Below, piece after piece: positions 27,800 to 36,037 of a DNA stretch of 64,000 nt. The stretch lies in NCBI GenBank assembly GCA_030431775.1, contig JAUIHW010000014.1, positions 19,924-83,923 of the forward strand, given 5' to 3'. The first letter of the stretch is position 1; each line of letters begins with the position of its first letter. The DNA is from Gammaproteobacteria bacterium (GTDB lineage Bacteria > Pseudomonadota > Gammaproteobacteria > Pseudomonadales > JAUIET01). The notes under the pieces were generated by a model. It was not told where the DNA came from. It did not search any database and was given only the letters and a program-made list of their open reading frames with translations. The position numbers were made by a program, and so were the translations under genes.

Positions 27800-29845
27800 A
27801 TGGTCAATGCTCCCGCGGAACTCGAACAGCAGCGCTTGCAGCGGCTGAAGCAGCTTGCACTGCTGCGAAAACCGAAAGATGCAGTGCTGGATGTATTCGT
27901 TAACTCGGTTGCTGAATATTGTGATGTGCCGATAGCGTTCGTCAGTGTGCTTGAAGCGGACCGGCAGGTGTTGTTGTCCAGCTTGGGTATGGACCGGGTC
28001 GATATTCCCCGCGAGCAAAGTCTTTGCGATTTTCTGCTGAGCCATGATGAACCCTTGTTGGAGATCTCGGATATTCGCAAAGCTGCGTCACAATATGGAG
28101 AAATTCGCGCACCTGGCAATGCAACAATCCAATTTTATGCCGGGCAGGTACTGAAAGCGGCCGACGGGCATGTGCTTGGCAGTCTGGTCATCATGGATAC
28201 CAAACCGCGCCGCTTGAATGGCCCGCAGCGTGAAGCCTTGTCGAGATTGGCGCATACTCTGGCAGCGATCATGGAACGGCAGGAAATAGCGAGCTATTCC
28301 CATCTGGACAACATCATTCTACGTACGATCAGCCAGGGCGTTGTCCTGATCGATCTGCAGTTGGAAAATGCCCCGATTACCTACTGTAATAGTGCTCTGC
28401 AGGTCATGACTGGTTATGCCAGAGCTGAAATGCTGGGTAACTCCTGTTTCGACCTGCTTGGTAAGCAACCGGATCAAGCTTCACTGGATGAGCTGCAAAA
28501 CGCTTTGCAAACGGGCAGCGAGACTAAGGTACGGGCAATGTTGCCGCATAAGGACGGACATACGCTATGGACTGAGCACTCGCTGCAACCCATTGTTAAC
28601 GATGATGGCCGAGTTTCCCACTTCGTTTGCATTGTTACAGATATCACCCAACAGCAAGCCAATAAGCGCGCCTTGCAATCAGCCCAAAAAGACCTCGAGC
28701 GTCGGGTCACCGAGCGAACCGCCGAGTTGAAATTGGCGCAGCAAAGAGCGGACGACGCTAACCATGCCAAATCCCAGTTTCTGGCAACCGTCAGTCACGA
28801 TCTGCGCCAACCGCTGCAGTCGCTGGGAATTTATCTTTCGGTACTGGGTAAGCTGGTTGAGACAGATAAAGCGCAAGAAGTGGTTAGCAAAATGGAATTG
28901 TCGCTCGATACTGTGCGCGCTATGTTGGATGCCTTGCTGGATGTGTCACGACTTGAGTCTGGACAGGTTGAAATACACCCTGAAGCAATTGCACTTCAGA
29001 ATCTGTTTGATCGTTTGCAGGTTGAGTTCGAGCCCATTGCAGCGGCTAAAGGTGTCGCGCTCAACATTCAACAAAGCGCGGCTACCGTCCGTAGCGATGC
29101 GGCTTTATTGCAGCGCGTTCTGGATAATCTTGTGAGTAATGCGATCAAGTTTACCGAATCAGGAACGGTGAATATTACTCATCGAACGCATGGCAGAATG
29201 ATTGAGGTATTGGTATCTGATACCGGGTCAGGTATTGCAAAGCCTGATCAGGAACGCATCTTTGGAGAATATGTACAGCTTGGAAACCCCGAACGAGACA
29301 ATAAAAGAGGGTTGGGTCTGGGTTTGTCAATCGTTAGAGGAATAACAAATATGTTAGATATTCCTCTGGGTCTCCAGTCCAGGCCGGGAGTCGGTAGTCG
29401 ATTCAGTATTGAGTTGCCTTTGTTATCTTTGAATGAAACTGATTCTGCGCAAGGCGCCCCAAGTGCTGAGCCATATAGCTCGGCTCAGGCACAGAAGGTG
29501 TTGTTGATAGAGGATGATGCGATAGTCGCAGAGGCATTGGCCGAGCGTTTGCGGCTGGAAGGTTATGTGGTAACAGTCGCCGATAATGCCCAGGATGCGC
29601 GTTACGAAATTGAATTGGGTTTAATGCCTGATGTTTTGATCTCGGACTACCGTTTACCCGATCAGAACGGCATGAGTCTGCTGGCTGAACTGCGCAATAG
29701 GCTGGAGGAGAAAGTGCCCGCAGTGTTGCTCACCGGTGACACCCTGAAGAGAATTGTACCCCCGTCGGGTCATGAAGACATCAGTACCCTTTTTAAGCCA
29801 GTAGCAGTGGAGCGTTTGCTGGAGTTGATCGGAAGGCCGGCTTAG
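27800..29845 (+). CDS. Hybrid sensor histidine kinase: GAF, PAS, HisKA, HATPase, receiver
   Basis: A 681-residue soluble sensor kinase without membrane helices. Order: GAF about 30-160; PAS about 170-285; short coiled coil 290-325; HisKA with H333 (FLATVSHDLRQPLQSLG); HATPase with the DNLVSNAIKFTESG N box and DTGSGI / GLGLGLSIV G boxes; C-terminal receiver with IEDD pocket and D616 (LISDYRLPDQNG). The PAS is LOV-like and keeps a cysteine (C216) at the adduct position, but the flavin-contact Asn and Gln positions are changed. GAF kinases such as DosS sense oxygen or redox; the ligand here is unknown. Expression is likely FNR-controlled through the box at 27728. Confidence 0.9.
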   Translation: MVNAPAELEQQRLQRLKQLALLRKPKDAVLDVFVNSVAEYCDVPIAFVSVLEADRQVLLSSLGMDRVDIPREQSLCDFLLSHDEPLLEISDIRKAASQYGEIRAPGNATIQFYAGQVLKAADGHVLGSLVIMDTKPRRLNGPQREALSRLAHTLAAIMERQEIASYSHLDNIILRTISQGVVLIDLQLENAPITYCNSALQVMTGYARAEMLGNSCFDLLGKQPDQASLDELQNALQTGSETKVRAMLPHKDGHTLWTEHSLQPIVNDDGRVSHFVCIVTDITQQQANKRALQSAQKDLERRVTERTAELKLAQQRADDANHAKSQFLATVSHDLRQPLQSLGIYLSVLGKLVETDKAQEVVSKMELSLDTVRAMLDALLDVSRLESGQVEIHPEAIALQNLFDRLQVEFEPIAAAKGVALNIQQSAATVRSDAALLQRVLDNLVSNAIKFTESGTVNITHRTHGRMIEVLVSDTGSGIAKPDQERIFGEYVQLGNPERDNKRGLGLGLSIVRGITNMLDIPLGLQSRPGVGSRFSIELPLLSLNETDSAQGAPSAEPYSSAQAQKVLLIEDDAIVAEALAERLRLEGYVVTVADNAQDARYEIELGLMPDVLISDYRLPDQNGMSLLAELRNRLEEKVPAVLLTGDTLKRIVPPSGHEDISTLFKPVAVERLLELIGRPA

Positions 29846-29868
29846 GTATCTGCCTACGGTGAGGTTTG

Positions 29869-29882
29869 TTGATTGAAGTCAA
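29869..29882 (+). promoter_or_regulatory. FNR box in front of the orphan receiver gene
   Basis: TTGAT-TGAA-GTCAA matches nine of ten positions, lying between the hybrid kinase stop and the receiver gene. A weak -10, TAAGGT (29904-29909), is at about class II spacing. Confidence 0.65.
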
Positions 29883-29929
29883 CGCTTGGCACATTGGCAG
29901 CGTTAAGGTGCCTGTTAACACAGTGAGCC

Positions 29930-30370
29930 GTGATTTCAGCATTGAAATACCGAAGTAACTTGCTCAAAAACGGGGAGTCACCATCTGCAAACTCAAGGGG
30001 CTGCCAAGTGGTCTCCCTCGTTGATGGGGACGAAAACTATCTGGACTCTGCTGGTCTGTTGTTGACTCCCCTATGGCGCGTAGACCTTTACGCCAGCGCG
30101 GAGAACTTTCTCAGCCGGTACTCGCAGCCAGGAGAGCGGCCAAGCTGCCTGGTGTTGGAGCGCAAGCTGCCTGGTATGAGTGGACTTGAGCTATTGCACC
30201 GTTTGTATGAAAGAGGCGACCAGGTTCCAGCGGTGTTATTGACAGCCTTCCCGGGTTGGCAGCCAGATAATATTCAGAGCAATTTGCATTGGCCGGAATT
30301 GATCAAACCTGTGCGCGGTGTCGAGTTGGTTGGCACTATTAGCGCAATGCTGAAAAATGTGGCCGCTTAA
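29930..30370 (+). CDS. Stand-alone receiver domain with Glu at the phosphorylation site
   Basis: A 146-residue protein with one receiver domain (about 25-145) and no output domain. It is FixJ/NtrC-like in sequence: VDGDE acidic pocket (D32, D34), LLT threonine and K126 (LIKPVRG). The residue aligning with the phosphoryl-accepting Asp is Glu, E77 ([17 protein letters not shown], normally LVLDVRMPG). Such receivers cannot be phosphorylated in the usual way and Glu can imitate the phosphorylated state. The start is GTG at 29930 without a good ribosome-binding site, so a later start is possible. It follows the hybrid kinase by 84 bases and has its own FNR box; it shares four bases with the convergent glgC. 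Confidence 0.82.
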   Translation: MISALKYRSNLLKNGESPSANSRGCQVVSLVDGDENYLDSAGLLLTPLWRVDLYASAENFLSRYSQPGERPSCLVLERKLPGMSGLELLHRLYERGDQVPAVLLTAFPGWQPDNIQSNLHWPELIKPVRGVELVGTISAMLKNVAA

Positions 30371-31710
30371 GATGGAAATTCCTCTACTTCGGGCTGGTCG
30401 CTGAGGCGCCGTTTTCGCCCATGATAATCATCAGCTAGGTTTTGTCGCCGATCTTCGAAATGGTAGTGACTTTGGCCAAGCAGGCGGGGTGTCACCAGCA
30501 CAATACCGGCATCGGTCACCCGGAAACCTTTGGCAATGTCCTGTTGATGATCCAGCCCTATTGTCGTTCCTGCGGGTATCCGGCAGCCCTTGTCGATAAT
30601 GGCCCGACGAATGCGACAGTGTCGACCGATTTCGGTGTCCGGTAAGGCCACCACCTGATCCAGATTGGAGTATGAATGACAGGTGACACCGGAAAACAAT
30701 AGCGAGCGGCGGATTTTGGCACCCGAAATAATGCACCCTCCAGATACGACTGAGTCCACGGCATGTCCGCGGCGACGATCCTGATCAAACACAAACTTAG
30801 CGGGTGGCAACTGTGCCTGGTGGCTCAGCACTGGCCAGTCTTTATCGTACAGGTTAAGTTCGGGACTCACTGACACCAGATCCATATTGGCACTCCAGTA
30901 GGCGTCCAGAGTACCCACATCACGCCAGTATTCCGGTTCGCCTTTATTGTTTAAAAACGGATAGGCAAAAACCCGCTGCCGGTCGATGGCTCGTGGCAAG
31001 ACATCCCGACCAAAGTCGTGCGACGAATCTGCATTCAGATCATCATTATTGAGAATATCCAGCAATACTTCACGTTTGAATACGTAATTGCCCATGGATG
31101 CCAGCGCGTAACCAGGCCGGTCCGGCATGGGGTCGGGATGAGCAGGTTTTTCCGTGAAAGCGATGATTCGGCCATTGTGATCGGTACTCATCACGCCAAA
31201 ACTGCCCGCTGCGGTCTCTAGCGGCACTGGCAAACAGGCCACGGTCACATCGGCCTGATTATCCACGTGGTCCGCCAGCAAGCGACCGAAGTCCATTTTG
31301 TACACATGGTCGCCAGACAAAATGATAACGTACTCGGGTTGCTGGTCTTCAATAATGTCGAGGTTCTGAAAAACCGCATCGGCAGTACCGCTGTACCAGT
31401 TGCCTCGGGTTTGTTGTGAAGCCGGCAACACCTGAACGAACTCATTAAGATCGCTGTGAAACTGGGTCCAACCACGTACGATATGATCGATCAGTGAATG
31501 CGATCGATACTGGGTGAGTACTGCGATGCGACGAATACCGGAGTTGACGCAGTTGGATAATGTGAAATCGATAATTCTGAATTTGCCACCAAAGAAAACC
31601 GCCGGCTTACAACGAAAATCAGTGAGTTCGTACAATCTGGAACCACGCCCTCCGGCGAGGACAAAGGCCATGGTGTCGCGAGTAAGGCGGCTTATGCGAC
31701 GTTGCTGCAT
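30367..31710 (-). CDS. glgC: Glucose-1-phosphate adenylyltransferase (first copy)
   Basis: A 447-residue ADP-glucose pyrophosphorylase, making the glucosyl donor for glycogen. Nucleotide-binding [11 protein letters not shown], the conserved [14 protein letters not shown] block, SGDHVYKMD (metal-binding aspartate) and the FTEKPA lysine for glucose-1-phosphate are all present, then a left-handed beta-helix C-terminus. The enteric fructose-bisphosphate lysine (E. coli K39) is Phe here, so allosteric control probably differs. It is the last gene of an operon with the Rv2004c-like gene and glutamate dehydrogenase, sharing one base with the latter. Confidence 0.94.
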   Translation of the reverse strand: MQQRRISRLTRDTMAFVLAGGRGSRLYELTDFRCKPAVFFGGKFRIIDFTLSNCVNSGIRRIAVLTQYRSHSLIDHIVRGWTQFHSDLNEFVQVLPASQQTRGNWYSGTADAVFQNLDIIEDQQPEYVIILSGDHVYKMDFGRLLADHVDNQADVTVACLPVPLETAAGSFGVMSTDHNGRIIAFTEKPAHPDPMPDRPGYALASMGNYVFKREVLLDILNNDDLNADSSHDFGRDVLPRAIDRQRVFAYPFLNNKGEPEYWRDVGTLDAYWSANMDLVSVSPELNLYDKDWPVLSHQAQLPPAKFVFDQDRRRGHAVDSVVSGGCIISGAKIRRSLLFSGVTCHSYSNLDQVVALPDTEIGRHCRIRRAIIDKGCRIPAGTTIGLDHQQDIAKGFRVTDAGIVLVTPRLLGQSHYHFEDRRQNLADDYHGRKRRLSDQPEVEEFPS

Positions 31711-32954
31711 TAGATCCCTGCTGCAAAAATAGCGTCTTTAAGGCGTTCGCTTGCAATGCGATAAGCGGCACTGCGCATCTGCAGTTGCTGCTCATCGGCT
31801 AATTCAAATACTTGCCTGCAGGCTTGCGCCAGGCGCTGATCAAGTGCGTCTCTGACCTGATCCAGTGACCAGCTGACGAACTGAAGATTCTGTACCCACT
31901 CGAAGTAACTGACAGTAACACCGCCAGCGCTGGCCAGAATATCCGGAATAATCGGTACATTGCGTTGCGCGAGTATGTCATTGGCGGTCCAGCTTACCGG
32001 TGCATTGGCGGCCTCAACGATGACCTTTGCTTTTATCGCATCAACATTCGCTGAGTTGATGGCTCCGCCAAGTGCCGCAGGAATCAGAAAGTCGCAGGGC
32101 AATGCCAACAGGCTGGCGTTGTCGATGATGTCGCAGTTTGCGGTACCACTGACGGTTCCAACGCTATCCTTATGATGGATTGCCGCGGCGACATCCAGGC
32201 CATCATGATTGACGATAGCCCCCTGACTGTCACTGACCGCAATTACTTTGGCACCCAGGGCGTCCAGAAAAAACGCGGCATAGCGCCCGACGTTGCCGAA
32301 GCCCTGAATGACCACGGTGCAATCTTCAAGTGGCATATTGTGATGCTTCGCGTAGTTGGCAATTACCTGGCAAGCGCCCCGACCGGTCGCCTCTTTTCGG
32401 CCGTGGGAGCCGCCAACTACCAGCGGCTTACCCGTGACTACCGCAGGGTTATAACCGTAGATTTTGGTGTATTCATCCAGTATCCACGCCATGATCTGTT
32501 CGTTGGTGCCCACATCCGGTGCCGGAATATCCTGGGTCGGGCCAATATTTCGATGCAGCTTTTCTACCAGGCATCGGGTGAGTCTCTCCAGTTCGCGGCT
32601 GTTCAAACTGTCAGGGTTGCAATTAATACCTCCTTTTGCACCACCCAAAGGCAACTCCAGAAGGGCTGTTTTAAGTGACATCAGGCAAGCCAGGCCGCGA
32701 ACTTCGTTGATGTCGACCGAAGCGTGGTAACGTAGCCCCCCTTTATACGGCCCTCTGGCATTGTGATGCTGCACACGGTAGGCGTTGAACAATACGATAC
32801 TGCCATCGTCTTTGCGAATTGGCAGCTGAATGTGCAGCTCTCTGGCTGGGCTCAGTAGTAGTTCATAGACTTCCTGACCGTAGCCCAGCTGCTGGCAGGC
32901 ATCACTGAGATAGTGTGCGTGGGTAGACTCGGTCGAACCATTAGTGGCGTTCAT
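31710..32954 (-). CDS. Glutamate dehydrogenase (Glu/Leu/Phe/Val family)
   Basis: A 414-residue hexameric-type dehydrogenase linking glutamate and 2-oxoglutarate/ammonia with NAD(P). The substrate region [15 protein letters not shown] holds the catalytic lysine and the Rossmann motif is [25 protein letters not shown] (near residues 205-225). The family also contains leucine and phenylalanine dehydrogenases, but the length and motif favour glutamate. It sits five bases after the phosphotransferase/ATPase gene and overlaps glgC by one base, so nitrogen and glycogen metabolism share a transcript that begins at an FNR-like site. Confidence 0.9.
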   Translation of the reverse strand: MNATNGSTESTHAHYLSDACQQLGYGQEVYELLLSPARELHIQLPIRKDDGSIVLFNAYRVQHHNARGPYKGGLRYHASVDINEVRGLACLMSLKTALLELPLGGAKGGINCNPDSLNSRELERLTRCLVEKLHRNIGPTQDIPAPDVGTNEQIMAWILDEYTKIYGYNPAVVTGKPLVVGGSHGRKEATGRGACQVIANYAKHHNMPLEDCTVVIQGFGNVGRYAAFFLDALGAKVIAVSDSQGAIVNHDGLDVAAAIHHKDSVGTVSGTANCDIIDNASLLALPCDFLIPAALGGAINSANVDAIKAKVIVEAANAPVSWTANDILAQRNVPIIPDILASAGGVTVSYFEWVQNLQFVSWSLDQVRDALDQRLAQACRQVFELADEQQLQMRSAAYRIASERLKDAIFAAGI

Positions 32955-32959
32955 GTAGT

Positions 32960-34558
32960 TTAAGCCGCTATAAAATGTAATGCTTGTTGTATGCGTTCCA
33001 TGATGGCTTGTTGGGATTGCAGCACTTCGGTATCAATGTGGACGGTATCCCGTGCTTCATCACTACCAGGTAGCTCGGCGCTGTTGGCCTGATGGGCAAG
33101 CACGTCCAGGTCTGCATCAGACACCTCTCCTTGTTGTTTGCTACGAGAAGTAATTCTGCGTTGTAATTCAGAATAGGAAGCCTCACAGTGTACGAACAGC
33201 AATCGCACGTCATGGCTTAGCGCCCAACGGCGAAAGCCATCGCGTTGGCTGCGTTGCAAATTGGCAGCGTCAATGATTACGCTGAAACCAGCATTGCTCA
33301 GTGAGGACGCCAGTGACCGCAAGCGCTGATACACTTTTTTGGACGATGCGCTGGAATAGATGCCGCTGTGGATGGAGGTGCTGCAGTCTTCATCCGGCTG
33401 ATAACAATGGATCCGCTTGCGCTCTGTATCTGAGCGTACTCGAATAGCGGGCCAGGCCGACATAAGCTGTGCAGCGACAAAGGATTTGCCAGACCCTGAC
33501 AGGCCACACATAACCATTACAGTTGGCTGGTCACTGGTGACTAATGAGCAGGCAGTGCTGATGTAGCGTTGGTAGCTCTGCAATACAGCATTGCGCTCGT
33601 TCCCGCTAAGCGATTGACTAAGGCGCATCGCCTGCACTTTGGCCCGCACCATGCAGCGATACACGCCATAGAACGCTAGCAGATCCAGAGCTTCATAGTC
33701 ACCGGTTTGCTCTAAGTACACGTTAAGGAATTGATACGCAAAGTCCGCTCGGTCCCTGACCAGAAAATCCACAAACAGCACGGCCACATCATTGATCACA
33801 TCGATGTGACGCCACTCGGGATTAAACTCAATGCAATCAAAAGGCAAGATATCCTGGCCCTGCTTAAAAAGATTTTGCAGATGCAAATCTCCATGGCAAT
33901 CGCGAATCTTGCCCTGTGCCTTGCGTTCCAGCAGCCGGGGTCGCAAGCGAATACTCTGTTGAACCGTCCATTGTTCCAATTCAGCTTCCTGTTTTAGGGA
34001 TGACTGTTCCGGAGGGTGCTGGCAAATTTCCTGAAAATTATCCAGAGCCGGTACGATGACCTGGTCAGGCTCACCGGCATGGTCATTGGGGTCGCCGCCA
34101 TGGCGAGCATCGGTGAACACCGGAGCTTGCATGTGCAGACGCGCTATGTCTCGGGCCAACCGGTCCACATCACCACCGCTTAATTTGCCTCGCTCCAGTT
34201 GCTTGTCCAGGCGCTGTGCTGACGCAAACTGCCGCATTTTAACCGCGTATTCAATAGCCTCTCCGGAGCCAGCTTCCGAACCCATCCGGGGTGTGGAGAC
34301 AGGCCCATAAATTGGGACAACCTCCAGGTAAATGTCGGGCGCGTAACGTTTGTTTAGCGTAACTTCGGTCTCACAGAAATGCTTGCGTAGATCCAGCATC
34401 GAAAAGTTAAGAAACTCATTGCGAATTGGCTTTTTGATCTTATAAGCGTAGTCACCCGTCAACAGCACCCATGAAATGTGCGTTTCAATAAGTTCGATTT
34501 GCGCCACGGAGTGAGCGTAGCATTCGGGCTTTTGCAGTTGTTCGATCAGTGTTGGCAT
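32960..34558 (-). CDS. Bifunctional APH-like phosphotransferase / AAA ATPase (Rv2004c family)
   Basis: A 532-residue fusion. Residues 1-320 resemble the aminoglycoside phosphotransferase fold: a YKIKKPIRNEFLNFS lysine strand, a Brenner-type catalytic segment DCHGDLHLQNLF and a metal-binding FDCIEFNPEW. Residues 345-530 are a zeta-toxin/adenylate-kinase-like P-loop domain with MCGLSGSGKSFVA as Walker A and DAANLQRSQRDGFR. Substrate unknown; antibiotic resistance should not be assumed. The mycobacterial homologue Rv2004c belongs to the DosR dormancy regulon. First gene of an operon with gdh and glgC, with an FNR-like box at 34609 and a -10 (GATACT) at 34581-34586. Confidence 0.88.
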   Translation of the reverse strand: MPTLIEQLQKPECYAHSVAQIELIETHISWVLLTGDYAYKIKKPIRNEFLNFSMLDLRKHFCETEVTLNKRYAPDIYLEVVPIYGPVSTPRMGSEAGSGEAIEYAVKMRQFASAQRLDKQLERGKLSGGDVDRLARDIARLHMQAPVFTDARHGGDPNDHAGEPDQVIVPALDNFQEICQHPPEQSSLKQEAELEQWTVQQSIRLRPRLLERKAQGKIRDCHGDLHLQNLFKQGQDILPFDCIEFNPEWRHIDVINDVAVLFVDFLVRDRADFAYQFLNVYLEQTGDYEALDLLAFYGVYRCMVRAKVQAMRLSQSLSGNERNAVLQSYQRYISTACSLVTSDQPTVMVMCGLSGSGKSFVAAQLMSAWPAIRVRSDTERKRIHCYQPDEDCSTSIHSGIYSSASSKKVYQRLRSLASSLSNAGFSVIIDAANLQRSQRDGFRRWALSHDVRLLFVHCEASYSELQRRITSRSKQQGEVSDADLDVLAHQANSAELPGSDEARDTVHIDTEVLQSQQAIMERIQQALHFIAA

Positions 34559-34608
34559 TGCACTATATCCTATCGTCTCCAGTATCCCGGAAAGCTGCAG
34601 GAAAGCGT

Positions 34609-34622
34609 TTGACTGTGGTCAA
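34609..34622 (-). promoter_or_regulatory. FNR-like palindrome driving the phosphotransferase/gdh/glgC operon
   Basis: TTGAC-TGTG-GTCAA is a perfect palindrome of the half-site TTGAC, eight of ten positions against TTGAT-N4-ATCAA. GATACT on the minus strand (34581-34586) predicts a start near 34575, about 41 bases from the box centre, which is class II spacing. Confidence 0.68.
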
Positions 34623-34648
34623 AGATTTGCTGGCTTTGCCACGGCCGC

Positions 34649-34662
34649 TTGATTGCTATCAA
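34649..34662 (+). promoter_or_regulatory. FNR box, perfect, in front of the second glgC
   Basis: TTGAT-TGCT-ATCAA, ten of ten positions, 40 bases from the neighbouring palindrome at 34609. TATCCT (34684-34689) on the plus strand predicts a start near 34696, about 41 bases from the box centre. Confidence 0.82.
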
Positions 34663-34724
34663 TGAGTGCAGCAATCCGTTGCTTATCCTAAAAACACACT
34701 AGCGACATCAAGGAGGGAATTGCC

Positions 34725-36005
34725 GTGCTATCGATTGCAAGGAAACTGGAACGAAAACCGACCATTCAACAGGATGTACTGGCATTAGTGATGGCGGGCG
34801 GTCGAGGCAGTCGAATGGGCGCTTTAACAACCGCCGAATGCAAACCGGCTCTGTCATTTGCGGGCATATACCGCAATATAGACTTTACCCTGTCGAACTG
34901 CATCAATTCCGGAATTCGACGGGTCGCCATCCTGACGCAATACAATGCACAAAGCCTGTTGCAGCATATTGCTGGCACCTGGGGCTTTCTCAGCAATCAA
35001 CTGGGAGAATTTATTGATCTTTGGCCAGCGCAGCAACGGACCGACGACAATTGGTATCTTGGAACGGCAAACGCCATTCAGCAAAACCGCGATCTGATCA
35101 GCCAGCTGGCGCCTGAATATACCATCGTTCTCGCGGGTGACCATGTGTATAAAATGGACTACAGCGAGTTGCTTGATTTCCACAAAAAACACGATGCTGA
35201 CATAACCGTAGCTTGCATCGAAGTTCCGCTGCAGGAGGGCAGCCAATTGGGAGTGATTAGTGTTGATAATCAGCATCTGTTGCACGCTTTTCAGGAAAAG
35301 CCCAAACAGCCATTTCCGGTGCCAGGTTGTCCAGAACACGCATTGGCGTCCATGGGTATCTATGTCTTTAAAACGGATTTTCTGCTGAACGCACTGGCAT
35401 GTGATGCCGATAATCCCAAGTCCAGCCATGACTTTGGGCACGATATTCTTCCTTGGGCGGTTAAGCAGCCCGGTATGCGTGTGTACGGTTACCCGTTTTT
35501 TGATCCGCGTACCGGTAAGCCAGCGTACTGGCGAGACGTGGGTACCGTGGATTCTTACTGGCGGGCCCAGATGGATTTGCTGGACCCTGATCCCGAGCTG
35601 GATCTTTATGACAGCAGTTGGCCTATTATTGGTGCCAGCCGGATTAATCTTCCGACGCGCCTGGCATCGGATCGCGCCGGAAGGCCCAGCCTGACCGTAG
35701 ATAGCCTGGTGGGGCCGGGTTGTTTATTGCGCGGTGCCAAGGTGGACCATTGCGTATTGTCGGAGGGAGTGAGCCTGGACAGTAATGCCTTGGTGGAGAA
35801 TTCGGTGCTGCTGGCCAATGCGCACATTGGTTGTGGTTGCCGCCTGAACCGGGTTATTGTCGAGAGCGGTTGTCAGGTACCCGATGGCGTAGAAATAGAT
35901 GGAGCCCGAGACGGCTACCTCAGCACCAGCACCACTGGAGGGGTGGTACTGGTGAACGAGCAGACCTTGCTTGAGCTGCAAGGCGCCAGAGTACAGGTGG
36001 CCTGA
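34725..36005 (+). CDS. glgC: Glucose-1-phosphate adenylyltransferase-like protein (second copy)
   Basis: A 426-residue second ADP-glucose pyrophosphorylase. The catalytic features are kept: [23 protein letters not shown] and AFQEKPK. The regulatory/active-site border differs from the first copy: GGKFRIIDF is AGIYRNIDF and the position of E. coli K39 is Ala with Glu next to it. The start is GTG at 34725 behind a strong AGGAGGG (34711-34717). It is monocistronic, with its own perfect FNR box, and converges on the antiporter gene. It may be a differently regulated isoenzyme or form mixed tetramers with the first copy; both are inference. Confidence 0.9.
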   Translation: MLSIARKLERKPTIQQDVLALVMAGGRGSRMGALTTAECKPALSFAGIYRNIDFTLSNCINSGIRRVAILTQYNAQSLLQHIAGTWGFLSNQLGEFIDLWPAQQRTDDNWYLGTANAIQQNRDLISQLAPEYTIVLAGDHVYKMDYSELLDFHKKHDADITVACIEVPLQEGSQLGVISVDNQHLLHAFQEKPKQPFPVPGCPEHALASMGIYVFKTDFLLNALACDADNPKSSHDFGHDILPWAVKQPGMRVYGYPFFDPRTGKPAYWRDVGTVDSYWRAQMDLLDPDPELDLYDSSWPIIGASRINLPTRLASDRAGRPSLTVDSLVGPGCLLRGAKVDHCVLSEGVSLDSNALVENSVLLANAHIGCGCRLNRVIVESGCQVPDGVEIDGARDGYLSTSTTGGVVLVNEQTLLELQGARVQVA

Positions 36006-36024
36006 CAGCCGCGTGCCGGGCTGT
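36005..36024. terminator. Hairpin between the convergent second glgC and antiporter genes
   Basis: ACAGCC (36005-36010), eight-base loop, GGCTGT (36019-36024), directly at the glgC stop. There is no T-run, so only a weak bidirectional stop signal can be proposed. Confidence 0.3.
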
Positions 36025-36037
36025 TGGGTGTCAGTAA

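Noticed and set aside
32960..34558. Aminoglycoside resistance gene
   Set aside because: The APH-like half is fused to a P-loop kinase and belongs to the Rv2004c-type family found in metabolic operons; nothing indicates a resistance role.
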